Positions 17,029 through 25,158 of a stretch of 64,000 nucleotides of DNA are shown here, in pieces. The DNA is from JALZKA01 sp963734015. GTDB lineage: Bacteria; Actinomycetota; Thermoleophilia; Solirubrobacterales; 70-9. The position numbers and the translations under genes are program-made. The DNA is taken from positions 1 through 64,000 of the forward strand of contig CAVTFG010000024.1 of the NCBI GenBank assembly GCA_963734015.1, written 5' to 3'. The stretch's first letter is position 1; each line of letters starts with the position of its first letter. The notes beneath the pieces were generated by a model, which was given only the letters and a program-made list of their open reading frames with translations, did no database searches and was not told where the DNA came from.

Positions 17029-18492
17029 ATGGGAGAGCAACGGCTCGTGATCGTTTCGAACCGGGGGCCCGCCCAGTTCGAGCGCTCGGAGACGGGCGAG
17101 CGGATCGTCAGCCGCGGCGGCGGCGGCCTGGTGACGGCGCTGACCGGCCTGGTCGCGAACCGGGGCGCGCTGTGGATCGCCTCGGCGATGACCGAAGAGG
17201 ACGCGGAGGTCGAGCGCGAGTCGGGCGGCGAGCCGGTCTCGGTCGAGCTCGACGGGGTCACCTACGACGTGCTGTTGGTGGAGTCGGAGCCGTTCGCGTA
17301 CGACCGCTTCTACAACGTGATCGCGAACCCGATCCTGTGGTTCATCCAGCACTACCTGTGGGACCTGTCCAACGCCCCTGACATCCGTCGCGAGGAGGCC
17401 GAGGCCTGGGACGACGGCTACGTCGTCGTGAACCACGACATCGCCGAAGCAGTCCTCCGCACGATCGAGGGCGACGACGAGCCGCTCGTGATGCTGCACG
17501 ACTATCACCTCTACACCTGCCCGGCCGAGATCAGGGCGGCGCGGCCGGATGTCTTCCTCCAGCACTTCGTGCACATCCCGTGGTCGCAGCCGGACAGCTG
17601 GCGGATCCTGCCGGGGCGGATGCGCGACGCGATCTACACCGGCCTCCTGGCGAACGACATCATCGGGTTCCACACCACGGCGTACTGCCGAAACTTCCTG
17701 CACTGCTGCCGGGAGCTGATGGAGCTCGAGGTCGACTACCAGCGGGGAGCCGTGCTCCACGACGGCCGCGAGACGTGGGTGCGCGCCTATCCGCTGGGGA
17801 TCGACGCGGCGCGGCTCGACCGGGCCGCCGCCTCGGACGAGGTGGTGCAGTACGAGAAGGAGCTCCTGAAGCGCCGCCGCGACCACCTCATCATCCGGGT
17901 CGACCGCGCCGACCTCTCGAAGAACGTGCTGCGCGGGTTCACCGCGTTCGACGTGTTCCTCCAGCAGCACCCGGAGTTCCGTGAGCGCGTCACGTTCATC
18001 GCCCACCTGCAGCCCTCGCGACAGGACGTGCCCGAGTACGCCGAGTACCTGGAACGGATCGAGGCGTTGGTGGCCGTCGTCAACCACCGGCATGGCACGA
18101 CTGACTGGATGCCGATCGACCTCCGGATCTACGAGAACTTCCCCGAGGCGGTGGCCCGCTACAAGCAGTTCGACCTGCTGATCGTCAACTCCCTGTTCGA
18201 CGGGATGAACCTGGTCGCAAAGGAGGCGCCGGCGGTGTCGACGCGCGACGGCGTGGTGATGCTCTCCGAGAACACCGGCGCGCACGAGGAGCTGAGCGAC
18301 TGCACGCTGTCGGTGAACCCGTTCGACATCCAGGAGCAGGCCGACACGATGTACCGGGCGCTCACGATGGACGACGAGGAACGCCGACTACGCGCCTCGC
18401 GGTTGCGCGAGATCGTGCGTGAGCGCGACCCCGGAGTCTGGATCGAGGAGCAGCTCGCCGACATTCGCGCGAAGCGCGAGTCCGACTCCTAG
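17029..18492 (+). CDS. otsA: Trehalose-6-phosphate synthase (GT20)
   Basis: 487 aa, typical length. It makes trehalose 6-phosphate from glucose 6-phosphate and NDP-glucose. Recognisable motifs are IVSNRGP, GGGLVTAL, HDYHLYTCP, FVHIPWSQP, GFHTTAYCRNF, RVDRADLSKNVLRGF, DGMNLVAKE and SENTGAHEEL. It differs from E. coli OtsA around the glucose-6-phosphate site (DSWRILPGRM), so the acceptor is not proved. No OtsB phosphatase follows. Its stop lies 4 nt past the start of the convergent secreted-protein gene's last codon. Confidence 0.9.
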   Translation: MGEQRLVIVSNRGPAQFERSETGERIVSRGGGGLVTALTGLVANRGALWIASAMTEEDAEVERESGGEPVSVELDGVTYDVLLVESEPFAYDRFYNVIANPILWFIQHYLWDLSNAPDIRREEAEAWDDGYVVVNHDIAEAVLRTIEGDDEPLVMLHDYHLYTCPAEIRAARPDVFLQHFVHIPWSQPDSWRILPGRMRDAIYTGLLANDIIGFHTTAYCRNFLHCCRELMELEVDYQRGAVLHDGRETWVRAYPLGIDAARLDRAAASDEVVQYEKELLKRRRDHLIIRVDRADLSKNVLRGFTAFDVFLQQHPEFRERVTFIAHLQPSRQDVPEYAEYLERIEALVAVVNHRHGTTDWMPIDLRIYENFPEAVARYKQFDLLIVNSLFDGMNLVAKEAPAVSTRDGVVMLSENTGAHEELSDCTLSVNPFDIQEQADTMYRALTMDDEERRLRASRLREIVRERDPGVWIEEQLADIRAKRESDS

Positions 18493-20042
18493 CCCACGAC
18501 GGTCGTGCGGCGGATCGCCGAGCGCCCGGCTGCGTACGGGTAGCCCGCCTGCTTCGGGACCCGGGCGCGGAATGCGTAGCGGCGGGCGCCGGTCGTGGAG
18601 CGGAATCGGTAGCCGCCCCGCCAGTTCCCGTTCGCCGCCGTGCGCCCGCCGGCGATCCGGATCCAGCGGTGCCCGGCGCGGGCCTGGATCACCACCCTCC
18701 TGCGGGCGCTCGCGGGTCCGGGCAGGCGGACGCCGAAGCGGACGCGCTCGCCGTTCGCGAGGTCGCGGCGCGGGCGGAGCCGGAGGCGCGGGATCGCGCG
18801 CGAGGTGAGCGACAGGTAGCGCTCGTGCGCACGGTCCACGTTCGGCCAGTGCGCGAGGCGGATCTCGCGGCTCGGGCCGGCCGGGATCCGGGCGGTGAAC
18901 GATCCGCGACCATCGGTGGTCGGGGTGGCGACGATCTCCTCGAGTGCCCCGGTCCCGCGGACGCGAGCGGCCACGCAGACCCGCGCGCCGGCCACGGGCC
19001 CGGAGGCGCCGCTGAGCCGGCCGGTGACCAGGGTGGGGCGGTCGCTGCGGCCGGCTAGCCGGGCGTTCCCGCCCTTGAACCGGGCGTGGAGGCTGGAGGC
19101 GCGCACGTCGGAGACCGGGCAGAGGTTGTCGATGCGAACGGTCCGGGCCACGCAGGTCCGGTTGCCGGTGCCGCGGGGCGCGTAGTCGCTGCTGCACGCC
19201 CGCACCCGGTTCGGGCCCTGCCGGAAGTGCTCGGACGTGGTCGCGAGGTCGTACGCCGAGGCCGCCCTGGCCGGGCATGGGCGCAGGCGTAGCGCCACGC
19301 GGTCGGCGAGGTGGCAGTCCACGCGGCGGGTGACCAACGGGTCGCCGTTCAGCTCGACCGTCATCGAGCGGACGCCGGCGCCCGCGTCAGCGGCGTCGAC
19401 CCGGAGGGCCTGGAAGCCGCGGCGGGATCCGGGCTCGAGCAGCTCGCCGTTGGGGGTGACGGTCGGCCGGGCAACGTCGCGGAGCGTGAGGGCGATGCGG
19501 CGCAGGTGGATGTGCGCCCCGCGCCCGGCCCCGCAGCTCCGCTCATGGGTGCAGGCGAGGCGTCCGGTCAGCGCGCGCCCGCCGTCGCCGGTCCAGCTCA
19601 CGGGGTGGCGGGCCCCGCGGAGGTCGGGGATCGAGCGTCGGGCGCCGTTCGCAAGACCGACGTGGAGCTGCGGAGCGTGCCAATCGGCCCCGGCCGCGTC
19701 GACGCCGGCCGCGACGCCGACGATCGAGGCGCCGCGAGGCGCGGTGAGCGTCCACGCCCCGAAGCGGCCGCCCGAGGTGCGACGGCGGCCGGGATCGTGC
19801 CTGATCCCGAGCCCCTTGCCATCGCACTCGGCATTGGCCACGTAGCGAGGCGAGCTGTTCGAGAACCTCGCATCCGCCCGCCCGGCGCCGAGCGCCTCGT
19901 GGCATTGGACCGCGCGGTAGGTGCCGGCGGCGGCCTTGGGCGAGAGTGCGATCGCGAACGCCGCGACGGCCAGGAGGGCGACGGAGATGGCGACGCGCCG
20001 GTGACGCACGAGCGCGGCGGGAGGAATCGGGGGCTGGGTCAT
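18489..20042 (-). CDS. Large secreted protein of unknown function
   Basis: 517 aa from the ATG at 20042, which has a good Shine-Dalgarno AAAGGA 6 nt upstream. An alternative ATG at 20063 overlaps the previous stop as ATGA. There is a signal sequence (helix about 17-38, ending SPKAAAG), then a Cys-containing N-terminal domain (GTYRAVQCHEALG), then tandem beta-sandwich-like modules with SMTVELNGDPL, CSSDYAPRGTGNRTC and TVRIDNLCPVSDVRAS. The C-terminus looks like an Ig-like or filamin-like domain. Cysteines are paired in a way that suggests disulfides. I know of no function. The following module may be an adhesin or matrix protein. It is paired with a proline-rich gene upstream. Confidence 0.75.
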   Translation of the reverse strand: MTQPPIPPAALVRHRRVAISVALLAVAAFAIALSPKAAAGTYRAVQCHEALGAGRADARFSNSSPRYVANAECDGKGLGIRHDPGRRRTSGGRFGAWTLTAPRGASIVGVAAGVDAAGADWHAPQLHVGLANGARRSIPDLRGARHPVSWTGDGGRALTGRLACTHERSCGAGRGAHIHLRRIALTLRDVARPTVTPNGELLEPGSRRGFQALRVDAADAGAGVRSMTVELNGDPLVTRRVDCHLADRVALRLRPCPARAASAYDLATTSEHFRQGPNRVRACSSDYAPRGTGNRTCVARTVRIDNLCPVSDVRASSLHARFKGGNARLAGRSDRPTLVTGRLSGASGPVAGARVCVAARVRGTGALEEIVATPTTDGRGSFTARIPAGPSREIRLAHWPNVDRAHERYLSLTSRAIPRLRLRPRRDLANGERVRFGVRLPGPASARRRVVIQARAGHRWIRIAGGRTAANGNWRGGYRFRSTTGARRYAFRARVPKQAGYPYAAGRSAIRRTTVVG

Positions 20043-20059
20043 CTTGGGTCCTTTCCGCG

Positions 20060-20551
20060 TCATCGTTCGAAGCCGAACTCGGGCGGGGTCGGGGGAGGGA
20101 CGGGAGCCGGCGACGGAGCCGGGGGTGGCGGGGGCGGAGCCGGCTGGTAGGCGACGGCGGGCGGCTGCGGTGTAGGTGGAACGGGCGGTGGCGCAGGGGC
20201 CGTGGGCGCGGGGCTCTCGTCGCGTTCCTCGTCGCGCTCGCGCTTCGGGCGTGGCGAGCGGCGCGGCATGGAGCGCTTTGCCCGGGCGTCGGGACCGGTG
20301 CGCGGACGCCGGGTCGCGGAGCCAGCCCGGGCGCTCCACGGGGAGTCCCAGGCGCCCCCGGGGCGCTCCTCGCCGGCCGAGGGGGTGGCCGGCGAGGAGG
20401 CGCTGGGGCCGAGGCCCACGTCCGGGGGCACCGGAGGAGGAGCAGGCGGCTCGAGGGCGCTCGCCAGCACGGCGAGTGCCGCGACGGCGGCCAGTCCAAG
20501 CCCGGCAAACCGGGCCGCGCTGGTCCATCTGATCGCCATTGAGCCGGCCAT
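20060..20551 (-). CDS. Proline-rich single-span membrane protein
   Basis: 163 aa from the ATG at 20551 (or the ATG at 20539). One membrane helix (about 12-33), then a long Pro/Ala/Arg-rich low-complexity region with a basic patch RSPRPKRERDEERDE and polyproline runs up to the end. Its TGA overlaps a possible ATG of the secreted-protein gene (20060-20063), so the two are probably one operon. It may be an anchored partner of the secreted protein. The function is unknown. Low complexity makes family assignment impossible by eye. Confidence 0.55.
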   Translation of the reverse strand: MAGSMAIRWTSAARFAGLGLAAVAALAVLASALEPPAPPPVPPDVGLGPSASSPATPSAGEERPGGAWDSPWSARAGSATRRPRTGPDARAKRSMPRRSPRPKRERDEERDESPAPTAPAPPPVPPTPQPPAVAYQPAPPPPPPAPSPAPVPPPTPPEFGFER

Positions 20552-20594
20552 GCGAACGGGTGAACCCCACCCCGGCGGGCCGTGCCCCCTCCGC

Positions 20595-20600
20595 TATCCT
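20595..20600 (+). promoter_or_regulatory. -10-like hexamer TATCCT upstream of rpsF
   Basis: TATCCT is followed by 10 nt (GC-rich) and the ATG at 20611. The leader would be at most about 4 nt, leaving no room for a classical S6:S18 autoregulatory leader here. Confidence 0.5.
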
Positions 20601-20610
20601 CCGCCGCCGC

Positions 20611-21222
20611 ATGGCCAAGCCTGCTCCCGAATACGAACTCGTCCTGATGCTCGATCCCGAGGCCACCGACGAGCGCCGCGACGAGATCGCGGTCGAGGCG
20701 CGCCGCCGCATCGAGTCAGGCGGCGGGCTCAAGCAGGAGCGGTCGTGGGGCCTGCGCAAGATGGCCTACGAGATCAATCAGCGGACCGAGGCCGACTACC
20801 GCTTCTTCCGCTTCGACAACGGCGGTTCGGTGCTCGAGGAGCTGAACCACAACCTGAAGATCACGGACGGCGTGCTGCGCTTCCGGATCTTCAAGGTCGA
20901 TCCCGGCGCGCCGGTGATCGACCCGCCGCCCCCGATCTCGCTCGCGGCCACGGCCGCCCCGCCCCGTGGCGGCCGCCGCCGCGACAACGACCGCCCGCCC
21001 CGCGGCCCCGAGCCCGCGCAGGCGGAAGCGCCCGCACCCGCCGCCGAGGCCCCCGCCGCTGCGGAGACGCCGGCTCCGGCCGAGGAGCCTGCTCCGGCCG
21101 AAACGCCGGCTCCGGCCGCCACGGAGGCGCCCGGCGAGGCCACGCCGGAGCCCGAGGCTCCGGCCGCCGAGGCGGCCGCCGACGAGCCCGCCGAGGGCGC
21201 GCCGGCCGAAGAGCAGTCGTAG
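20611..21222 (+). CDS. rpsF: Ribosomal protein bS6 with long Ala/Pro/Glu-rich tail
   Basis: 203 aa; typical S6 is about 95-130 aa. Residues 5-105 are the S6 fold (YELVLMLDPEATDERRDEI, RSWGLRKMAYEINQRTEADYRFFRFD, LNHNLKITDGVLRFRIFKVD). From about residue 125 on it is a low-complexity tail with repeated PAPAEEPAPAE-like units, acidic overall. The tail is continuous and in frame, and the coding GC skew matches. It starts the rpsF-ssb unit; ssb follows after 123 bp. The ATG at 20611 is fixed by the family N-terminus and the hexamer. Confidence 0.95.
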   Translation: MAKPAPEYELVLMLDPEATDERRDEIAVEARRRIESGGGLKQERSWGLRKMAYEINQRTEADYRFFRFDNGGSVLEELNHNLKITDGVLRFRIFKVDPGAPVIDPPPPISLAATAAPPRGGRRRDNDRPPRGPEPAQAEAPAPAAEAPAAAETPAPAEEPAPAETPAPAATEAPGEATPEPEAPAAEAAADEPAEGAPAEEQS

Positions 21223-21345
21223 CTCTCCGCGCGCTGATCCCGCTATTTACGCGAACGCCTCAACCGGGGGGCGAGAACACGCCGATCCGCTCCTTAGACT
21301 CGGGAACGAGCAAATCATCAAGACTTGGAAGGGGCTGATGCCCAC

Positions 21346-21828
21346 ATGGCCGCGTCGAACATCAATGTTGTAGTTGTCACCGGAAACCTCACCCGCGACC
21401 CCGAACTCCGCCAGCTGCAGAGCGGCACGAGCGTCTGCAAGATGCGGATCGCCGTGAACACCCGCCGCAAGAGCCAGGACGGCAACTGGGAGGACAAGCC
21501 CAACTACTTCGACGTGACCGTCTGGGGCGCGCAGGGGGAGAACTGCGCCTCTTACCTCTCGAAGGGCCGCCCCGTCGCCATCAACGGCCGGCTCGAGTGG
21601 CGCGAGTGGGAGGGCCAGGACGGCAACAAGCGCCAGTCCGTCGAGATCATCGCGGACACCGTCCAGTTCCTCGGCAGCCGTGACGGCTCAGGCGGCGGTA
21701 ACGGGAACGGCAACGGCGGCGGCTTCACCGGCGGCTCCGACCTCCCGGCCGACACGTCGGACTTCGACTCTGCCTCCCCAGCGGGTGTCGGCTCGTCCTC
21801 AGCAGCGGACGACGACATCCCGTTCTAA
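21346..21828 (+). CDS. ssb: Single-stranded DNA-binding protein
   Basis: 160 aa. OB fold in residues 1-110 (NVVVVTGNLTRDPELRQLQSGTSVCKMRIAVNTR, NYFDVTVWGAQGENCASYLSKGRPVAINGRLEWREWEG). The tail is Gly/Asn/Ser-rich and ends DDDIPF, the acidic tip that binds partner proteins. A GGAAGGGG lies about 12 nt before the ATG at 21346; TAGACT at 21295 may be its own promoter. A strong hairpin follows the stop. Confidence 0.94.
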   Translation: MAASNINVVVVTGNLTRDPELRQLQSGTSVCKMRIAVNTRRKSQDGNWEDKPNYFDVTVWGAQGENCASYLSKGRPVAINGRLEWREWEGQDGNKRQSVEIIADTVQFLGSRDGSGGGNGNGNGGGFTGGSDLPADTSDFDSASPAGVGSSSAADDDIPF

Positions 21829-21841
21829 CCCCCCGTTCCGC

Positions 21842-21870
21842 AGGGCCCGCGTCGACGACGCGCGGGCCCT
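21842..21870 (+). terminator. Strong hairpin terminator-like element after ssb
   Basis: AGGGCCCGCG and CGCGGGCCCT form a 10-bp perfect G+C stem with a 9-nt loop, 13 nt after the ssb stop. No U tract follows. It separates rpsF-ssb from rpsR-rplI. Confidence 0.6.
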
Positions 21871-21889
21871 CGCGGGACCTGCACCCCGC

Positions 21890-21895
21890 TACAAT
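21890..21895 (+). promoter_or_regulatory. -10 hexamer TACAAT for rpsR-rplI
   Basis: TACAAT, close to the consensus, lies 20 nt after the ssb hairpin. A start site near 21902 would give a 73-nt leader, the only long ribosomal-protein leader seen here. Confidence 0.55.
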
Positions 21896-21904
21896 CCGCG
21901 TTCC

Positions 21905-21925
21905 GCGCCGCCTCTCTGGCGGCGC
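21905..21925 (+). promoter_or_regulatory. 5' hairpin in the rpsR leader
   Basis: GCGCCGCC and GGCGGCGC form an 8-bp perfect stem with loop TCTCT at the expected 5' end of the mRNA. It is a candidate binding or stability element. S18/S6 autoregulation is known at rpsF leaders in other bacteria; a role here is inference. Confidence 0.4.
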
Positions 21926-21936
21926 ATTCGTGTGAG

Positions 21937-21975
21937 ATGAGCCAGAACTCTTCGACAAGCGAGCAGGTCGCCTGA
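21937..21975 (+). CDS. Candidate 12-codon leader peptide upstream of rpsR
   Basis: ATG at 21937 opens a short frame encoding MSQNSSTSEQVA whose TGA overlaps the rpsR ATG as TGATG. Purine-rich GTGTGAG precedes it. Overlap of stop and start suggests translational coupling. It may be chance. Confidence 0.3.
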   Translation: MSQNSSTSEQVA

Positions 21976-22274
21976 TGGCGCGCAAGTCCTCCCGCCCGTC
22001 CCCGGGCGGCAGTTCGAGTTCCGGCTCCGGCCCGCGTCGGGGCGGGCCCGGCGGTCGCCGCGGCGAGCGGATCCGTCCCCGCAAGTACACCCGGATCAAC
22101 TCCGAGAAGATCGACTACAAGGACCTGCTTCTCCTCCGGCGGTTCATCTCGGACCGCGGCAAGGTCCGCTCGCGCCGCGTCACCGGCCTTTCCCGCCAGC
22201 ACCAGCGCGAGCTGGCGCTCGCCGTCAAGCGGGCGCGCGAGCTGGCGATGCTGCCGTACGTCGGCGAGCGCTGA
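21975..22274 (+). CDS. rpsR: Ribosomal protein bS18
   Basis: 99 aa; typical S18 is about 75-90 aa. The conserved core is YKDLLLLRRFISDRGKVRSRRVTGLSRQHQRELALAVKRARELAMLPYV. A Ser/Gly/Arg-rich N-terminal extension of about 30 residues precedes it. It lacks the zinc-binding Cys pair of some S18 paralogues. It lies 4 nt before rplI. Confidence 0.95.
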   Translation: MARKSSRPSPGGSSSSGSGPRRGGPGGRRGERIRPRKYTRINSEKIDYKDLLLLRRFISDRGKVRSRRVTGLSRQHQRELALAVKRARELAMLPYVGER

Positions 22275-22278
22275 GCCG

Positions 22279-22731
22279 ATGCCGCAGGCGATCCTCCTCA
22301 AGGACGTCGAGAACCTCGGCGAGGCCGGCACGGCCGTCGACGTCTCCGCGGGCTACCTCCGCAACTTCCTGATCCCGCGCAAGCTCGCCCAGCCGGCGAC
22401 GAAGGGCGCCCTCGAGGAGGCCCAGCGCCGCCGCGAGGCCGCCGAGCAGGCTGCGGCGGAGGCCGAGGCGCGAGCGGGCGAGACCGCCGCCCTGCTCTCG
22501 AAGACCGTCCTGACGATCCAGCACCGCGCGGGCGAGGACGGCAAGCTCTTCGGATCGGTCACCAACGCCGAGATCGCCGACGCGATCTCCGAGGCGCGCG
22601 GGCTGCGAATCGACCGCAAGAAGATCAAGCTCGAGGACCCGATCCGCGAGGTCGGGACCTACATGGTCGAGATCGAGCTCGGCGGGGGCCAGACGGCCCG
22701 CGTCAAGACGATCGTCGCCGAAGCGCACTAG
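22279..22731 (+). CDS. rplI: Ribosomal protein bL9
   Basis: 150 aa. N-terminal domain AILLKDVENLGEAGTAVDVSAGYLRNFLIPRKLA, a long charged connecting helix (EEAQRRREAAEQAAAEAEAR), and the C-terminal domain with GEDGKLFGSVTNAEIADAI. Co-transcribed with rpsR (4-nt gap). Confidence 0.95.
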   Translation: MPQAILLKDVENLGEAGTAVDVSAGYLRNFLIPRKLAQPATKGALEEAQRRREAAEQAAAEAEARAGETAALLSKTVLTIQHRAGEDGKLFGSVTNAEIADAISEARGLRIDRKKIKLEDPIREVGTYMVEIELGGGQTARVKTIVAEAH

Positions 22732-22941
22732 CGCCGCTCAACGGCGTCGTACGGTCCGAGATCGCCGTCGAGGATCCATCTGTCGCGTCTTCATCGGTCC
22801 GCCCGGCGTTGAACGGGCGAACGTTCTCCCAAAATCCCGATTCGCCGCTCGCGGGAGCCTCGGCGTTCTGGTTCTATCGGTAGCCGGGGCTCCCAGGGGC
22901 GGGTTCCGCCGCCGTCGGCCCTCTAATTCACCGAGATACCT
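22732..22941 (+). other. Intergenic region rplI-dnaB with three inverted repeats
   Basis: 210 bp without a gene. Stems: CGCCG/CGGCG (22732-22746), CGCCCG/CGGGCG (22800-22819) and GGGAGCC/GGCTCCC (22853-22894). None has a U tract. The region also holds CTCTAATTC near 22921, a possible -10 for dnaB. It is lower in GC than the surroundings. No tRNA was seen. Confidence 0.5.
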
Positions 22942-24366
22942 ATGACAACAGCCGACGCCTACGTCCCGCCCCAGAATCTCGAAGCCGAGGAGTCGGTCCT
23001 CGGCGCGATGATGGTTTCGGAGACGGCAGTCGCCTCGGTGATCGTCGACGTCCACCTGACCGACGTCGATTTCTACCGCGAGCGCCACCGGCTGATCTTC
23101 CGGGCGGTCCACTCGCTTCACGCCCGCGGCGAGCCCGTCGACGCGCTGACCGTCAGCGAACAGCTCACCCAGATGGGCGATCTCACCGAGGCCGGCGGCA
23201 AGGACCATGTTTCGAGCCTCGCGTCGACCGTTCCGGTGGCGGGCAACGCCGATCACTACGCCCGCATCGTCAAGGCAAACGCGATGCTCCGGCGTCTCCT
23301 CGAGGCCTCGCACAGGATCCAGAAGTCCGTGCACGAGCGCGAGCGCGAGCCGCGGGACCTCGTGGAGCAGGCCGAGAGGATGATGTTCGAGGTCGCGCAC
23401 GACACCGCGTCTCAGGACTTCGCATCGCTGACCGAGATCCTCGAACGAGAGACGACCCGCCTCGAGGAGCTCTCCGAGGGCAAGCGGGACCTCACCGGGA
23501 CTCCGTCGGGGTTCGTGGACCTCGACAAGATCACCGGCGGCTTCCAGCCGGGCAACCTGGTGATCTTCGCCGCACGGCCGGCGATGGGCAAATCCGCGCT
23601 TGTCGCGAACATCGCGGACTTCGTCGCCGTCGAGAAGGACCAGGCCGTCGCGTTCTTCTCGCTCGAGATGTCGGAGACGGAGCTTGCCCACAGGTTCCTG
23701 GCGTGCAGGGCCGGCATCGCCGGCGACAAGCTTCGGAAGGGCCAGGTCAAGAGCCTCTGGCCCAAGGTCCTCAAGGCCTCGAACAAGCTTGCGGGCGCTC
23801 CGATCTGGATCGATACCTCCTCCGATCTCTCCACCCTCGAGTTGCGCGCCAAGGCCCGGCGGCTCCACTCGAAGGAGGAGAACGGCCTCGGGCTGATCAT
23901 CGTCGACTACATGCAGCTGATGCGAGCCGACGATCCGCGCCAAAGCCGCGTCGAGCAGGTCGGTGCGATCTCCCGCGGTCTGAAGCTTCTCGCCGGCGAG
24001 CTGAACGTGCCGGTGCTTGCCCTCTCGCAGCTCTCGCGCGCCCCGGAGCTCCGTCCGGACAAGCGGCCGATCCTCTCGGACCTCCGCGAGTCGGGAAACC
24101 TCGAGCAGGACGCGGACGTCGTCTGCTTCATCTTCAGGCAGGAGTACTACGAGAACGATCCAGAAGAGGACATCCGGGGCAAGGCCGAGCTTCTCCTCGC
24201 CAAGCACCGGAACGGCCCGATCGGGAACGTCGACCTCGCCTTCCAGTCCCCTTACCCCAGGTTCCGCAACATGGCCCAGAGCTACCGCGAGCGCGAGGCG
24301 CCACCACCACCAAGCGACGCCTTCGACGCGGACGACGACCCGATCGACCCCGGCGATGACTTCTGA
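22942..24366 (+). CDS. dnaB: Replicative DNA helicase
   Basis: 474 aa. N-terminal domain (VPPQNLEAEESVLGAMM), linker, and RecA-like C-terminal ATPase with Walker A RPAMGKSAL (K217), FFSLEMS, Walker B LIIVDYMQLM, and the arginine-finger region SRAPELRPDKRP. It unwinds DNA at the fork. No intein. The stop overlaps the loader gene by 11 nt. Position after rplI is conserved in many bacteria. Confidence 0.96.
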   Translation: MTTADAYVPPQNLEAEESVLGAMMVSETAVASVIVDVHLTDVDFYRERHRLIFRAVHSLHARGEPVDALTVSEQLTQMGDLTEAGGKDHVSSLASTVPVAGNADHYARIVKANAMLRRLLEASHRIQKSVHEREREPRDLVEQAERMMFEVAHDTASQDFASLTEILERETTRLEELSEGKRDLTGTPSGFVDLDKITGGFQPGNLVIFAARPAMGKSALVANIADFVAVEKDQAVAFFSLEMSETELAHRFLACRAGIAGDKLRKGQVKSLWPKVLKASNKLAGAPIWIDTSSDLSTLELRAKARRLHSKEENGLGLIIVDYMQLMRADDPRQSRVEQVGAISRGLKLLAGELNVPVLALSQLSRAPELRPDKRPILSDLRESGNLEQDADVVCFIFRQEYYENDPEEDIRGKAELLLAKHRNGPIGNVDLAFQSPYPRFRNMAQSYREREAPPPPSDAFDADDDPIDPGDDF

Positions 24367-25138
24367 GCCGGCGCGCAGCCGCGGCGCGTCTCGCGCGCCG
24401 CGCGGCGGCACGGTGGTGCCGCTGCGACCCGATGACGTCGCCGGCAGCGCCTGTCCGCTGGCAAAATGCGACGGCACCGGCTGGATCGACGCCGAGGGCG
24501 GAGCGGTGGAGCCCTGCGAGTGCCGTTCGCTGACCCGCCACCGCTCTCGCGCTCGTGGGCTCGCCTCGACGATCCCGGCCCGCTATCGGGGTGTCTCGTT
24601 CGATCGTCCGCCGCTCTCCGACATGGCTCGCCAGCCCGAGACTCGCCACGTCGTGGACGCCGTACGCGACTACGCCGAGAACATCGGCGCCCGACTCGAC
24701 CAGGGCGACAGCCTCTGGTTGACCGGCGAGGTCGGAACCGGCAAGACGACCTTGGCGATGGCGGTATCGGCCGCGGCTGCCAACGCCGGGCGCTCGGTGG
24801 CGATCTACTCCCTGCCCCGACTGCTGGCTCGCATTCGCCGCACCTACGACGGCGAGATGGGCGAGGATTCGTACCTGGCGTTCTTCGAGCGCCTCACGTC
24901 GGTCGACCTTCTGCATGTCGACGACCTGGGTGCCGAGAAGCGCTCGGACTGGGTGCTCGAGCAGCTCTACGCGATCGTCGATGAGCGCTACGGCGCAGAA
25001 CGATCGATGGTGGTGACCACCAACCTGGAGGAGAGCAAGCTCGAGGAGCAGATCGGCCAGCGCACGGTCTCCCGTCTGGTCGAGATGTGCGGCGCTCTCG
25101 GGCCGCTGGGCGTGCAGGGCCGGGACAACCGGTACTGA
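24356..25138 (+). CDS. DnaC/DnaI-like helicase loader with N-terminal zinc-ribbon Cys cluster
   Basis: 260 aa from the ATG at 24356. Residues 33-56 hold C33-x4-C38 and C54-x-C56 in ACPLAKCDGTGWID...EPCEC, a metal-binding knuckle like those of DnaI/DnaC-type loaders. The AAA+ domain has Walker A GEVGTGKTT (K130), Walker B LLHVDDLGAE, and sensor VVTTN. It overlaps dnaB by 11 nt, which supports the pairing: it would load DnaB at the origin. Loaders of this type are expected to help the helicase; here it is inferred from context. Confidence 0.85.
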   Translation: MTSEPARSRGASRAPRGGTVVPLRPDDVAGSACPLAKCDGTGWIDAEGGAVEPCECRSLTRHRSRARGLASTIPARYRGVSFDRPPLSDMARQPETRHVVDAVRDYAENIGARLDQGDSLWLTGEVGTGKTTLAMAVSAAAANAGRSVAIYSLPRLLARIRRTYDGEMGEDSYLAFFERLTSVDLLHVDDLGAEKRSDWVLEQLYAIVDERYGAERSMVVTTNLEESKLEEQIGQRTVSRLVEMCGALGPLGVQGRDNRY

Positions 25139-25144
25139 CCCCGC

Positions 25145-25150
25145 CATAAT
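25145..25150 (+). promoter_or_regulatory. -10 hexamer CATAAT, leaderless purA start
   Basis: CATAAT is followed by 8 nt and the GTG at 25159. No Shine-Dalgarno sequence is present. Confidence 0.5.
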
Positions 25151-25158
25151 CCGCCGCC

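Noticed and set aside
22931..22941. Ten bases CGAGATACCT shared by the dnaB upstream region and the nuoG insert as copies of one element
   Set aside because: Sequence similarity ends at ten bases; chance match is likely.
22732..22941. tRNA or small RNA gene in the rplI-dnaB gap
   Set aside because: No cloverleaf or conserved T-loop pattern was seen; only short hairpins.
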